DNA of 64,000 bases, taken from Burkholderiales bacterium (GTDB lineage: Bacteria; Pseudomonadota; Gammaproteobacteria; Burkholderiales; Burkholderiaceae_D). The position numbers and the translations under genes were made by a program. The notes beneath the pieces are model-generated. The model worked only from the letters and a program-made list of their open reading frames with translations. It was not told where the DNA came from and ran no database searches. Below are positions 1 to 8,992 of the stretch, in pieces. The stretch's first letter is position 1; each line of letters opens with the position of its first letter. The DNA is taken from positions 34,205 to 98,204 of the forward strand of contig CANGAW010000003.1 of the NCBI GenBank assembly GCA_947451925.1, written 5' to 3'.

Positions 1-1
1 A

Positions 2-406
2 GCGATTCGCTGCTCGGCTTTTTTTATGGTCTTTGCCGACGCAGCAGATAACAGCCGCGTGAAAAGCTTGCAACAACTCGCCGGCAATTTTGCGGATGCC
101 TATGTCAAGGCGCATGACGAAAAAAACACTCATGCCAGCGACGCAGACATGCTGACGCGACGTGAAACCGTGCTCAAAGAATTAGAGGCTGCATATCGCG
201 ACAACCAGCCGGCTTTGCTGCAGGAAGCGGTGTTATGTGGCGCGTGGGGCGAGGGTTTTTTGCTGCAAGGCGAGAACATCACTTATGTTCCCATCATTCC
301 CAAAATCATTCCGCAAAAAGTCTGGGAAGAGTATGGAGCTTTAAGCAGTGCTGCTTTTGAAAAATGGATGCAGGCAGATAGAAACAAAGCCGCGGTTGGC
401 AAATAA
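2..406 (+). CDS. Hypothetical protein, 5' end outside the window
   Basis: The first ATG is at 26, but the frame stays open to the window edge. The residues just upstream of and after that ATG look like the end of a signal peptide (hydrophobic stretch then A-D-A), so the true start probably lies to the left. The rest is hydrophilic and helical, about 120 residues, with no motif I recognise. It could be a small periplasmic protein. It ends about 60 bp before the composite REP repeat. The function is unknown. Confidence 0.5.
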   Translation, partial: AIRCSAFFMVFADAADNSRVKSLQQLAGNFADAYVKAHDEKNTHASDADMLTRRETVLKELEAAYRDNQPALLQEAVLCGAWGEGFLLQGENITYVPIIPKIIPQKVWEEYGALSSAAFEKWMQADRNKAAVGK

Positions 407-426
407 AACACCCGTCTTGACATAAT

Positions 427-577
427 GCCATTCAGTTACGGGGAAATTTTTTCGTTTGTAATGAAAGACACTGGGTCCTGGCCTGCGCCGGGACGACGTT
501 AACGGGGCAAGGTGACAATCAATAGTCATCCCGGCGCAGGCCGGGATACAGCGTCTTTGCTTAACTGACAGGCATTA
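427..577. repeat. Composite REP element: two inverted GC-rich hairpins inside a conserved flank
   Basis: Two copies of a hairpin built on cctgcgccgggac / gtcccggcgcagg (about 479-496 and 528-547) face each other around an AT-richer spacer. The outer sequence (atgaaagac at the left, gtctttgcttaactgac at the right) matches a second site at 59304-59376, which lacks the inner 78 bp (476-553). Related units lie at 33984-34010, 44891-44973 and 53769-53792. This kind of intergenic palindrome is common in proteobacterial genomes. The function is unknown; it could stabilise or terminate mRNA. Confidence 0.75.
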
Positions 578-606
578 GGTACCGTCAGGGATACATTCTG
601 CGCCGC

Positions 607-948
607 TTAGTCCACCTCAAAATCGAATTTATGTTTAAGGCAGTTTAAGGTGTTGATGTAATAAAAAGAAAACTTTGCCGCATTTTCCGCACTGACCCGT
701 ATGCGCATCTGGTTGCGGCCAATGACATCGCCTTCCGTGTCTTTGACGGCGATATGCAAAATACCGGCAAAAGCTTTCTCTCCCTTGTTGACCAGGACGC
801 CGCTGACGCCGGTATCAATACAGGAAAGTTCTTTGACCACGAAGTCAGGGTCATTGGTTTTGATGGTCGCAGCAAAGACGCTGGTGCAAGGCAGGGCGAT
901 GCCAGCTAGCAGGGCAAACAGAGCAAGACAAGGTTTTAAAAAAGCCAT
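607..948 (-). CDS. Small exported protein of unknown function
   Basis: The product is 113 residues from the ATG at 948, which has a GGAG ribosome site about 8 bases upstream. A longer frame reaches 1059 but lacks such a site. Residues 1-25 form a clear Sec signal peptide: a short charged start, a leucine/alanine core, and a cut near S-V-F-A-A. The mature part has two cysteines, one in E-L-S-C-I-D and one in T-L-N-C-L-K, that could form a disulfide, and is predicted beta-rich. It is divergent from psd. I do not recognise the family; a periplasmic location is inferred from the signal peptide. Confidence 0.65.
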   Translation of the reverse strand: MAFLKPCLALFALLAGIALPCTSVFAATIKTNDPDFVVKELSCIDTGVSGVLVNKGEKAFAGILHIAVKDTEGDVIGRNQMRIRVSAENAAKFSFYYINTLNCLKHKFDFEVD

Positions 949-1152
949 CGCAGGGGCTCCGATAGTAAAAAGTAAATTCCGGCATTGGCGGCAAGTTTGC
1001 CGCCCGAACAGACCGAAAGGTAGCAGATTCGCGCGCTGTTGTCGGACTGCTGATACCATCCTGCTCCTGCAGAATGTACAATTCTCAACCTCTTACCCGG
1101 TTTTGCGGCAAATCCCAGGGATTGTCTGTAAAGATCATTTATCGGAGCTGTA

Positions 1153-1791
1153 TTGAATAATTATCCTCACCCCATCATTGCCCGCGAAGGCTGGCCTTTC
1201 CTGACACTTGCCATCATTGCTGCGCTGCTGGCTACGCAATTCCTTGGCCTGTGGTCGATTCCGTTCTGGATTATCGCAGTCTTCGTATTGCAGTTTTTCC
1301 GTGATCCGGCGCGCGTCATCCCGCAGGATGCCAATGCGGTGCTGTCCCCGGCCGATGGCCGTATTGTTGTCGTCGGCAAGGCCCATGATCCTTACGCCAA
1401 TCGCGAGGCGCTGAAAATCAGCGTGTTCATGAATGTGTTCAACGTCCACTCCAATCGCGCGCCAGTCGATGGAAAAATTGAGAACGTCACCTATTTCCCC
1501 GGCAAATTTGTCAACGCTGACCTCGACAAGGCCTCGATTGAAAACGAACGCAATGCGCTGGTGATTACGGCAGCCAATGGCCAGACCGTCACTTGCGTGC
1601 AGGTCGCCGGCCTGGTTGCCCGCCGCATTTTGTGCTACGTCCAAGCCTCTGATGTGCTGTCTCGTGGCCAGCGTTATGGCTTTATCCGTTTTGGCTCGCG
1701 GGTGGACGTTTACCTGCCGCTGACGGCTCGTCCGCTGGTGACCGTTGGCGACAAGGTGTCGGCCACCGAAACGATTCTGGCGCAATTCTGA
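1153..1791 (+). CDS. psd: Phosphatidylserine decarboxylase proenzyme
   Basis: The enzyme converts phosphatidylserine to phosphatidylethanolamine at the inner membrane. It is made as a proenzyme that cuts itself before a serine to create a pyruvoyl cofactor. The protein is 212 residues, the short 'archaeal-type' form common in Burkholderiales. A hydrophobic N-terminal segment (about 15-48) is followed by D-P-A-R, S-P-A-D-G-R and the V-F-N-V-H-S-N motif. The processing site is probably G181-S182 within R-F-G-S-R. Translation starts at TTG 1153, with GGAG five bases upstream. pssA, which makes its substrate, follows 36 bp downstream, so the pair is likely co-transcribed. Confidence 0.93.
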   Translation: MNNYPHPIIAREGWPFLTLAIIAALLATQFLGLWSIPFWIIAVFVLQFFRDPARVIPQDANAVLSPADGRIVVVGKAHDPYANREALKISVFMNVFNVHSNRAPVDGKIENVTYFPGKFVNADLDKASIENERNALVITAANGQTVTCVQVAGLVARRILCYVQASDVLSRGQRYGFIRFGSRVDVYLPLTARPLVTVGDKVSATETILAQF

Positions 1792-1827
1792 TCCGGCGCG
1801 CGCCTGCCGTCGGTTACCATAGCCTCT

Positions 1828-2700
1828 ATGTCAATTTTCAATAGCCGTAAAGTGAAGGCCAAGGCCGGCCACAGCAAGCCTTCGCGACTACATCGCTTGC
1901 CGTTGCGTCGTTTGCCGCGGGTTGATGATGTGGCCGAAGTCACCGCGCCGGTGCGCAGCCGTGGCATTTATTTGCTGCCTAACGCATTCACCACGGCGGC
2001 CCTGTTCTGCGGTTTTTACGCCATCGTCATGGCGATGAACCAGCAGTTTTCCAATGCGGCGGTGGCGATTTTTGCAGCCATGGTGCTAGACGCCGTCGAC
2101 GGCCGCGTTGCCCGGCTGACCAATACCCAAAGCGAATTTGGCGCCCAATATGACAGCCTGTCCGACATGGTGTCCTTTGGTGCAGCGCCCGCGTTGATCG
2201 TTTACGAATGGTCCTTGCGCGGCATGGGCAAGCTTGGCTGGCTGGCAGCCTTTGTCTACTGCGCTGGTGCGGCCTTGCGTCTGGCGCGCTTCAACACCAA
2301 TATTGCTGTCGTCGACAAGCGCTTTTTTCAGGGCTTGCCCAGTCCTGCCGCTGCGGCACTGGTCGCCGGCCTGATCTGGCTGATGGACGACCTGCACATT
2401 GCCGGCACCGAATTCCCCTGGTTGTCGTGGGCGATCACGCTGTGCGCGGGACTGACGATGGTCACCAATGTGCCCTTCTATAGTTTCAAGGACGTGAACT
2501 TTCGCAAGTCGGTACCCTTCATTGCGATCTTTCTGATTGTGCTGATCTTTGTCGCCGTATCGAGCGACCCGCCTAAGGTCTTGTTTGGTTTGTTCGTCAT
2601 TTATGGCTTGTCGGGTTATGTGGTCTTTTTCTGGCGCTGGTTTAAAGGCAAGCCGGTCAGCATTGTGCAAACCAGCGATGAGGTAGCGGAAGATCGTTAG
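1828..2700 (+). CDS. pssA: CDP-diacylglycerol-serine O-phosphatidyltransferase
   Basis: The enzyme joins CDP-diacylglycerol and serine to form phosphatidylserine, the substrate of the upstream psd product. The protein has 290 residues. A basic cytoplasmic N-terminus (1-45) is followed by several membrane segments. The CDP-alcohol phosphotransferase signature is complete: D91-G92-x2-A95-R96-x8-G105-x3-D109-x3-D113. The hydrophobic spans after it (about 130-275) fit the multi-pass family. The order psd-pssA-leuA is typical of Burkholderiales. Confidence 0.95.
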   Translation: MSIFNSRKVKAKAGHSKPSRLHRLPLRRLPRVDDVAEVTAPVRSRGIYLLPNAFTTAALFCGFYAIVMAMNQQFSNAAVAIFAAMVLDAVDGRVARLTNTQSEFGAQYDSLSDMVSFGAAPALIVYEWSLRGMGKLGWLAAFVYCAGAALRLARFNTNIAVVDKRFFQGLPSPAAAALVAGLIWLMDDLHIAGTEFPWLSWAITLCAGLTMVTNVPFYSFKDVNFRKSVPFIAIFLIVLIFVAVSSDPPKVLFGLFVIYGLSGYVVFFWRWFKGKPVSIVQTSDEVAEDR

Positions 2701-2739
2701 ACATGACGGGGACGGTTGCGCTTTTTATTGTTTCCGCTT

Positions 2740-2832
2740 ATGCTCTTTTTCATGTCAAGTCATCCATCTTCTCTCGCTTTTGCCCTCTACAGCAGCGCCT
2801 CAGGCCTGCTGATGCTATACCTACTGCGTTAA
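2740..2832 (+). promoter_or_regulatory. Candidate leucine-rich leader peptide (attenuator) upstream of leuA
   Basis: The 249-bp gap between pssA and leuA holds a 30-codon reading frame (ATG 2740 or 2752, stop TAA 2830-2832). It ends G-L-L-M-L-Y-L-L-R, five leucines in the last eight codons. The control codons sit just before the stop, as in leu attenuators. Downstream, ctgcccc (2867-2873) can pair with ggggcag (2893-2899), but no clear U-tract follows. The ribosome site is weak. The leucine bias and the position before leuA are seen directly; attenuation is inferred. Confidence 0.5.
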
Positions 2833-2949
2833 CGCGCAGACAACTACCTCCTCCACAATTCGCTTTCTGCCCCGCTCCTGGCTGTAATACCTGGGGCAGG
2901 CGGGAAATTATTCAGACCAGATTCACCGACCTTTTCCAAGGAGCCCAGC

Positions 2950-4494
2950 ATGGCCGATTCAAACAAGCTCATCATTTTTGACACCACCTTGCGCGATGGC
3001 GAGCAGTCGCCTGGCGCGTCGATGACGCGTGACGAAAAAGTCCGCATTGCACGCCAGCTGGAACGACTGAAAGTCGATGTCATTGAAGCCGGTTTTGCCG
3101 CTTCTTCCCAGGGAGACTTTGAATCGATCAAGGCGATTGCCGGTACCATCAAAGATTCCATCATCTGCTCGCTGTCGCGCGCCAATGATCGCGACATTTC
3201 GCGTGCGGCCGAAGCACTTGAGCCTGCGGCCAGAAAACGCATTCACACCTTCATTGCGACTTCGCCGCTGCATATGGAAAAAAAGCTGCGCATGTCGCCG
3301 GATCAGGTGCTGGAGCAAGCGAAGCAGGCCGTGCGCTTTGCGCGCAAATTTACCGATGATGTGGAATTCAGCCCGGAAGACGGCAGCCGCTCGGAAATGG
3401 ATTTCCTCTGCCGCGTGATCGAAACCGTGATTAACGAGGGTGCCACCACCATCAACTTCGCTGATACCGTCGGATATGCGGTGCCTGAGCTGTACGGCAC
3501 CATGCTGCGCACGCTGCGCGAACGCATTCCCAATTCTGACAAGGCTGTCTGGTCGGTGCACTGCCATAACGACCTGGGCATGGGCGTCGCCAATTCTCTG
3601 GCCGGTGTGATGATTGGCGGCGCGCGTCAGGTTGAATGCACCATCAACGGTTTAGGCGAGCGTGCAGGCAATACGGCGCTGGAAGAAATCGTCATGGCTG
3701 TTCGCACCCGCAAGGATCATTACAAGCTTGAAATCGGCATCGATGCCACGCAAATTGTGCCGACCTCCAAGCTGGTGTCGCAGATTACCGGTTTTGCCGT
3801 ACAGCCGAACAAGGCCGTGGTCGGCGCCAATGCTTTCGCCCATGCGTCTGGTATTCATCAGGACGGCATCCTGAAAGCGCGCGATACCTACGAGATCATG
3901 CGCGCCGAAGACGTAGGCTGGGCAGCCAACAAGATTGTGTTGGGTAAGCTCTCAGGACGCAACGCGTTCAAACAGCGTCTGGAGGAACTGGGCATCAAGC
4001 TCGACTCGGAACACGAAGTCAACGCCGCCTTTACCCGCTTCAAGGAACTCGCCGACCGCAAATCCGAGATCTTCGATGAAGACATCATGGCGCTGGTATC
4101 TGACGAGCAGCAGTCGCATGAAAAGGAACACTACAATTTCGTGTCGCTGTCGCAGCACTCGGAAACCGGCGAAAAGCCTTCGGCTAAAGTGACCTTTTCG
4201 ATTGAAGGCAAAGAAGTCAGTTGCGACGGAGAGGGCAATGGTCCGGTCGATGCGATTGTCAACGCCATTGAATCCAAGGCCGCCAGCGGTGCCGAGTTGC
4301 TGTTATTTTCGGTCAATGCGATTACGACCGGCACTCAGTCTCAGGGTGAAGTCACCATGCGCTTGTCAAAGGCCGGGCGTATCGTCAACGGCGTGGGTGC
4401 CGATCTCGACATCGTGGTGGCGTCAGCCAAAGCGTATTTGTCGGCGTTGAATAAACTGCATTCGAAGACAGAAAAACTGAACCCGCAGCTGTAA
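2950..4494 (+). CDS. leuA: 2-isopropylmalate synthase
   Basis: This enzyme catalyses the first committed step of leucine synthesis: acetyl-CoA plus 2-oxoisovalerate gives 2-isopropylmalate. At 514 residues it matches the usual bacterial length. The N-terminus carries [13 protein letters not shown], with the catalytic arginine (R15) and metal-binding aspartate (D16). Later come the metal ligands in H-C-H-N-D-L-G and the signature [13 protein letters not shown]. Residues from about 390 form the C-terminal LeuA regulatory domain that senses leucine. AAGGAG precedes ATG 2950. A leucine-rich leader frame lies just upstream. Confidence 0.97.
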   Translation: MADSNKLIIFDTTLRDGEQSPGASMTRDEKVRIARQLERLKVDVIEAGFAASSQGDFESIKAIAGTIKDSIICSLSRANDRDISRAAEALEPAARKRIHTFIATSPLHMEKKLRMSPDQVLEQAKQAVRFARKFTDDVEFSPEDGSRSEMDFLCRVIETVINEGATTINFADTVGYAVPELYGTMLRTLRERIPNSDKAVWSVHCHNDLGMGVANSLAGVMIGGARQVECTINGLGERAGNTALEEIVMAVRTRKDHYKLEIGIDATQIVPTSKLVSQITGFAVQPNKAVVGANAFAHASGIHQDGILKARDTYEIMRAEDVGWAANKIVLGKLSGRNAFKQRLEELGIKLDSEHEVNAAFTRFKELADRKSEIFDEDIMALVSDEQQSHEKEHYNFVSLSQHSETGEKPSAKVTFSIEGKEVSCDGEGNGPVDAIVNAIESKAASGAELLLFSVNAITTGTQSQGEVTMRLSKAGRIVNGVGADLDIVVASAKAYLSALNKLHSKTEKLNPQL

Positions 4495-4505
4495 AACTGC
4501 GTGTT

Positions 4506-4543
4506 GGCTGGTGCCGGACAGGATATTCTGTCCGGCACCAGCC
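4506..4543 (+). terminator. Perfect 16-bp stem-loop after leuA
   Basis: ggctggtgccggacag pairs perfectly with ctgtccggcaccagcc around a six-base loop, starting 12 bp after the leuA stop. There is no T-run after the stem, so it may be a barrier against exonucleases or a weak terminator rather than a standard intrinsic one. Confidence 0.6.
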
Positions 4544-4651
4544 AGAGACAGCGTTCGATATTGCCACTTCTTTTGGGCTAAAGCCTGATTAAGCAAAGTG
4601 ATTGGCATATTGCCCAAAATTGCCCCATAAACTACAATCAACGACCATTTC

Positions 4652-4755
4652 GTCCCACGTAACTGGCGAAATTCAGGGTTTTACAGTGACCTGAAAGGTG
4701 GGTATCCACCGGGAAGCGTGGGATTTCATTAGCCGTGCGCCTGGGCAGCCAAGAT
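4652..4755 (+). promoter_or_regulatory. ZTP/ZMP riboswitch (pfl motif) upstream of glyA
   Basis: The conserved pfl-motif blocks are present in order. acgtaactggcgaa lies at 4657-4670. The hairpin ggtgggtatccacc is followed by gggaagc. gccgtgcgcctgggca closes the aptamer (4732-4747). CCCACG (4654-4659) pairs with CGTGGG (4717-4722) to form the outer helix. The class senses ZTP or ZMP (AICAR-phosphate), which builds up when 10-formyl-THF is low, and it turns on one-carbon genes. Its place before glyA fits. The expression platform in the 90 bp before glyA was not resolved. Confidence 0.9.
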
Positions 4756-4841
4756 GGATGACGTTTGAGGCTGCGCATGGTCAATTCTTGCCCCCCTCAT
4801 TCGATTAAATCATCAGACTTCCACATCGATTGGAGTATTTC

Positions 4842-6089
4842 ATGTTTGCTAAAGACCAAACCCTTGCCAAGCTTGACCCTGAATTGTGGGCGGCCATCCA
4901 ACTGGAAAACCAGCGCCAGCAAGACCATATCGAACTGATCGCTTCCGAAAACTACACCTCGCCTGCGGTTATGGAAGCCCAGGGCTCGCAGCTGACGAAT
5001 AAATACGCCGAAGGCTATCCGGGCAAGCGCTATTACGGTGGTTGCGAATTTGTTGACATGGCCGAGACGCTGGCGATCAACCGCTTGAAGCAGTTGTATG
5101 GTGCCGAAGCGGCGAACGTACAGGCAAATTCAGGCTCGCAGGCTAATCAGGCCGTATTTTTTGCCATGCTCAATCCCGGTGACACCATCATGGGTATGTC
5201 GCTGGCCGAAGGCGGTCACCTGACGCATGGCATGCCGCTCAATATGTCGGGCAAATGGTTCAAGGTCGTCTCTTATGGACTGGATGCAAACGAAGCGATT
5301 GATTACGACGAGATGGAACGTCTGGCACACGAGAAAAAACCGAAACTGATCATTGCCGGTGCGTCGGCCTATTCGCTGCGTATCGATTTCGAACGCTTTG
5401 CCAAAGTGGCGCGTGATGTCGGCGCATATTTTATGGTCGATATGGCGCATTACTCCGGACTGATTGCTGCCGGTGTTTATCCCAATCCCGTGCCTTTCGC
5501 TGACTTTGTTACCTCGACCACGCACAAGTCGCTGCGCGGCCCGCGTGGCGGCATCATCCTGATGAAGGCCGAGCATGAAAAGGCCATCAACTCGGCGATT
5601 TTCCCCGGTATTCAGGGTGGCCCGCTGATGCATGTCATCGCCGCCAAAGCCGTGGCGTTCAAAGAAGCGCTGGAGCCGGAATTCAAAACCTATCAGCAGC
5701 AGGTGGTGAAGAACGCTGATGCGCTGGCCCGTGCGCTGATTGCTCGCGGTTTGCGCATTGTGTCTGGCCGCACCGAATCCCATGTGATGCTGGTTGATCT
5801 GCGCGCCAAAAAAATGACCGGTAAAGAAGCCGAAGCCATTCTTGGTTCGGCCCACATCACCTGCAATAAAAATGGTATCCCGAATGATCCGGAAAAACCT
5901 TTCGTGACCTCGGGTATTCGTCTGGGCAGCCCGGCGATGACCACCCGCGGCTTTGGCGAAGCCGAAGCCACGAAAGTCGGTAATCTGATTGCTGACGTGC
6001 TCGATAATCCGCATGACGCAGCCAACATTGAACGGGTCAAAGCAGAAGTGAAGAAATTAACCTCTGCCTTCCCGGTCTACGAACGCTGA
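4842..6089 (+). CDS. glyA: Serine hydroxymethyltransferase
   Basis: A PLP enzyme that converts serine and THF to glycine and 5,10-methylene-THF, the main source of one-carbon units. The start is ATG 4842, with TTGGAG at 4830-4835; a TTG start at 4830 would overlap its own ribosome site. The protein has 415 residues, as usual. The PLP lysine is K229 in [13 protein letters not shown], and S-E-N-Y and [12 protein letters not shown] are intact. It is preceded by a ZTP riboswitch, so expression probably rises when formyl-folate is short. nrdR follows 23 bp downstream. Confidence 0.98.
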   Translation: MFAKDQTLAKLDPELWAAIQLENQRQQDHIELIASENYTSPAVMEAQGSQLTNKYAEGYPGKRYYGGCEFVDMAETLAINRLKQLYGAEAANVQANSGSQANQAVFFAMLNPGDTIMGMSLAEGGHLTHGMPLNMSGKWFKVVSYGLDANEAIDYDEMERLAHEKKPKLIIAGASAYSLRIDFERFAKVARDVGAYFMVDMAHYSGLIAAGVYPNPVPFADFVTSTTHKSLRGPRGGIILMKAEHEKAINSAIFPGIQGGPLMHVIAAKAVAFKEALEPEFKTYQQQVVKNADALARALIARGLRIVSGRTESHVMLVDLRAKKMTGKEAEAILGSAHITCNKNGIPNDPEKPFVTSGIRLGSPAMTTRGFGEAEATKVGNLIADVLDNPHDAANIERVKAEVKKLTSAFPVYER

Positions 6090-6112
6090 TTTAATCAGGC
6101 AGGAGCCAGAAG

Positions 6113-6604
6113 ATGCGATGTCCATTTTGTCAGCATGAAGAAACGCAAGTACTGGACACGCGTGCCTCGGACGAAGGCGACAGTGTTCGTCGCCGTCGTC
6201 GTTGCAGTCAATGCGACAAGCGCTTCACAACCTATGAACGCATCGAACTGGCGATGCCGGTCATCGTCAAGAAAAATGGCAGTCGTACCGAATTCGAACC
6301 TGCAAAATTACGCGCCAGCCTGATGCTGGCCTTGCGCAAGCGACCCGTCTCGGCAGACGCGGTCGATGGCGCAATTTTACGCATCGAAGAAAAGCTGCGG
6401 TCCTCTGGTGAGCGTGAAATTATGTCTGGGCAGATTGGCGAATTGGTCATGCGCGAGCTAAAGCGGCTCGATAAAATCGCCTACATCCGCTTTGCTTCCG
6501 TTTATCGCAGCTTTGAAGATGTGGCCGAGTTTCGCGACGCCATTGACGAAATTGATCTCGAACGCAAAACCAGCAAGGCCGGCGCGAAGCCTTCGCTAAG
6601 CTAG
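6113..6604 (+). CDS. nrdR: Transcriptional repressor NrdR
   Basis: NrdR represses ribonucleotide reductase operons and senses ATP/dATP. The protein has 163 residues. A zinc ribbon carries C3-x2-C6 and C31-x2-C34 with the basic run R-R-R-R-R between them. An ATP-cone domain follows (about 49-139, starting [11 protein letters not shown]). It lies immediately after glyA, the usual place in betaproteobacteria, and the two are probably co-transcribed. Confidence 0.97.
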   Translation: MRCPFCQHEETQVLDTRASDEGDSVRRRRRCSQCDKRFTTYERIELAMPVIVKKNGSRTEFEPAKLRASLMLALRKRPVSADAVDGAILRIEEKLRSSGEREIMSGQIGELVMRELKRLDKIAYIRFASVYRSFEDVAEFRDAIDEIDLERKTSKAGAKPSLS

Positions 6605-6906
6605 TTCTCATCCTGCCTGGCGCATGAAGCGCTGCGTACGGTCACAGTAAAACTTATTCCGTTTTTCTTTCACTGAGCATGGGCAGCAGGCCTGTGCGCG
6701 TCTGAACTTGTCAAAAATTACCCTCATAAGTTTCTGTCAACGGCTGATGTAATCAGGGTTTCTTCAATTTCGATTCAATTGTTAGTGAGGCACTAACGTT
6801 TGCTGCGATGGCATTCATATTCTTCGAGTATGCAGACTTCACCGGCAGCATCTGCTGTGCATCCGCAAGCTGTCCGGTCTTTTTACTTCTTTGTTAAGAG
6901 GTCTTC
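6605..6906. other. Intergenic region between nrdR and the pilin cluster
   Basis: No convincing gene is seen. The clearest structure is the 7-bp inverted repeat GTTAGTG-agg-CACTAAC at 6781-6797, about 110 bp before pilV. It could be an operator for the pilin cluster promoter. No confident -35/-10 pair or terminator was recognised. Confidence 0.4.
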
Positions 6907-7380
6907 ATGCCCGACAAAACCGCTGCCGGTTTTTCGCTGCCAGAGATACTGATCACGATCGCGATATTGGTCGTCGGCCTGATGGCAGCGCTGCGAGTGC
7001 AACAGGCAAGTGTGCAAGCGATGCGCGAGGCGACGATCCAAGGCGCTGCGATGCAACTTGCCACCGAACTGGCTGATGCGATCAGGGCAGGGACGCAGGC
7101 AAATATCCATTTGCCGTTGATGCTGGAAGTACTCAACGACAGTTCTGAGCCAGCCTTGATTTCTTGCTTTGTCGACGAATGTACGACCGAGCAGATGCTG
7201 CGCTTCGACTGGTCCGAGTGGCAGCAGCGCATAGCGCGGCTGGCGTCCGGTGTGCAGGTGACGGTCAGTCATGATGTGCAAGCATCCGCGCAGCCCTTGC
7301 TGATTAAAATCAGCTGGCCAGCGGCGGCATACGGCATAAGGTCTGAAATGATTGTGCCGGTGGGCCCGATGCAGCCATGA
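6907..7380 (+). CDS. pilV: PilV-like type IV pilus minor pilin / modification protein
   Basis: A minor pilin that helps initiate type IV pilus assembly at the inner membrane. It has 157 residues. The prepilin leader is M-P-D-K-T-A-A-G, cut before F9, with the conserved glutamate at +5 (F-S-L-P-E). A hydrophobic helix L-I-T-I-A-I-L-V-V-G-L-M follows. Two cysteines in the C-terminal half (S-C-F-V-D-E-C) could form a disulfide. It is the first of four overlapping pseudopilin genes and overlaps pilW by four bases (ATGA). The PilV name rests on length, position and leader type. Confidence 0.8.
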   Translation: MPDKTAAGFSLPEILITIAILVVGLMAALRVQQASVQAMREATIQGAAMQLATELADAIRAGTQANIHLPLMLEVLNDSSEPALISCFVDECTTEQMLRFDWSEWQQRIARLASGVQVTVSHDVQASAQPLLIKISWPAAAYGIRSEMIVPVGPMQP

Positions 7381-8369
7381 GCCGGCGTTCCCTTTGCCTC
7401 CTGGCTCAGCAGGCTCAGCACGGAACAGGCCTGATCGAACTATTGATTGCTGCGGCCTTGTCATTGGGCGTGGTGCTGATTGCCATCCTGCTGCTGCAAA
7501 GTGCCAATAGCAGTTTTATCTGGCTGGAGCAGTCGGCGCTGTTGCAAGAAAATGGACGCTATGCGATTGAACTTGTTGGCCGTGCTTTAAGACAGACTGC
7601 GCTGCTTGATATTACGCAGCCCATAGCGCAGCGCTACACAGTCCCGCCTGATGGCGCAGTGCGTGGTGCAGATGCCCGTAGCGTCAAATTTTCTGGTGCC
7701 GGTTTTAGCCTTGTGAACGCGCCGGTGATTAATGGCAGTGATGTGCTTGTTGTCCGCTTCGCCGGCGCAGGCGATAGCGCTGCCGGTAGCAGTGCTGCCG
7801 ACACCTACGGCAGTGTCCTTAATTGCGCCGGATTTGCCGTGCCCGCGCTGCAGCCTGACAGTGAGGATCTGGGCTGGAGCATTTTTTACCTGGCAGCGAG
7901 CGGCACTGGCGAGCCCGAGCTGCGTTGTGCCTATCGCGGTGCGCAGCAATGGGACACACAAGCCATCGTCGCTGGCGTGGAATCGTTTCAAGTCTTGTAT
8001 GGCGTCGATACCGATGGCGATGGTTTTGCCAACCGCTTTCTGAATGCCAGCGGCGTATCTGCACTCGACGCGAAAGAAGCCACAAAATATTCGCACTGGA
8101 CCCAGGTGGTTGTCATCCGGATTGCCTTGCTCTTGCGCTCGCCGCATTCTCTGGCACGGGAATCCGGCCTGAGCCGGTTTGAATTATTTGGTTCTCGCTA
8201 TGCTGCCGAGCATAGTTCTGATGATCCCGGTACCCGGATTTTTCTGCATGATTTGCCGCTTAACAGCCGCAAGCGCGTCAGACGCATGACGCAGTCCGTC
8301 ATCTACCTGCGCAATAGTCTGCAGCCGACGACACCCTGCACTGTGTGCACGCAACAGGACTTGCCGTGA
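7377..8369 (+). CDS. pilW: PilW-like type IV pilus minor pilin
   Basis: At 330 residues this is the long minor pilin of the cluster. The leader peptidase site is H-G16 / T-G-L-I-E, with glutamate at +5, followed by a hydrophobic helix (22-42). The C-terminal half contains D-T-D-G-D-G, a possible calcium-binding loop, as in other PilW proteins. PilW works with PilV, PilX, FimU/FimT and PilE to prime the pilus. The gene overlaps pilV by four bases and pilX by four (GTGA), so translation is likely coupled. Confidence 0.82.
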   Translation: MSRRSLCLLAQQAQHGTGLIELLIAAALSLGVVLIAILLLQSANSSFIWLEQSALLQENGRYAIELVGRALRQTALLDITQPIAQRYTVPPDGAVRGADARSVKFSGAGFSLVNAPVINGSDVLVVRFAGAGDSAAGSSAADTYGSVLNCAGFAVPALQPDSEDLGWSIFYLAASGTGEPELRCAYRGAQQWDTQAIVAGVESFQVLYGVDTDGDGFANRFLNASGVSALDAKEATKYSHWTQVVVIRIALLLRSPHSLARESGLSRFELFGSRYAAEHSSDDPGTRIFLHDLPLNSRKRVRRMTQSVIYLRNSLQPTTPCTVCTQQDLP

Positions 8370-8992
8370 ACGTCGCCAGACCCGCGGCCTCATCGGGCAT
8401 GGCTTTGCTGTGTTGCACAGCGATTCTGACGGTCGTGGTGCTACTGGCCCTGACCATGCAGCGGCTGATGCGGGAATCGCTGGCGATGGCATGGAATACG
8501 ACCGATCGTGAGCTGGCCTTGCAGTCTGCGGAAGCCGCATTGATGGACGCCGAACAAGCGATCAGGCAAATGGCCGAAACCAATCCCGATGAAGGAATCG
8601 ATAAGCCACCAGTGCAGAGTCCCTTGTTTCAAAGTCCTTCGTATCAAAGTTCTTTTGTGCAGGGAAAAATGCTGGTCTATGGCAGCCTGACCGGCAATCT
8701 GATGCCTCATGGTGGCCAGCGGCAAACGCTGCATTTACCTGTTTATTTTGTCACGCTGCATCCATTGCAGGAGCCAACTGCAGCCGTTGCAGATATGCAT
8801 AGTTATCGGGTCACTGCGCTGGGTGTGGGCTTGCATGCGACAACCCGGGTTGTGTTGCAGGCAGATTTCATTCATTCACAGTGCGCCGCAGTCGCACAGC
8901 CACCATGCGTAACAGAGGGCTTGAAGCGTGTTGGCTGGCGCGAATTACCGGCTTTGCCTGCAGAGATGGAAGGTATTGATGCGCAACCCTGA
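8366..8992 (+). CDS. pilX: PilX-like type IV pilus assembly protein
   Basis: The product is 208 residues from GTG 8366, which overlaps the pilW stop (GTGA). The N-terminus S-S-G-M-A-L-L, a hydrophobic segment, then Q-S-A-E-A-A-L-M-D-A-E is the PilX N-terminal pattern. It lacks the glutamate +5 of classical prepilins, as PilX proteins often do. The role is in priming or stabilising the type IV pilus tip. It sits between pilW and a FimT-like gene and overlaps the latter by 14 bases. Confidence 0.78.
   Translation: MNVARPAASSGMALLCCTAILTVVVLLALTMQRLMRESLAMAWNTTDRELALQSAEAALMDAEQAIRQMAETNPDEGIDKPPVQSPLFQSPSYQSSFVQGKMLVYGSLTGNLMPHGGQRQTLHLPVYFVTLHPLQEPTAAVADMHSYRVTALGVGLHATTRVVLQADFIHSQCAAVAQPPCVTEGLKRVGWRELPALPAEMEGIDAQP

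Noticed and set aside
2703..2981. 92-codon frame between pssA and leuA
   Set aside because: It runs into leuA in another frame and has low-complexity composition. The shorter leucine-rich frame at 2740-2832 explains the gap better.
5130..6014. 294-codon minus-strand frame opposite glyA
   Set aside because: It is a shadow of glyA, His/Arg/Gly-rich as expected from antisense of that codon use.
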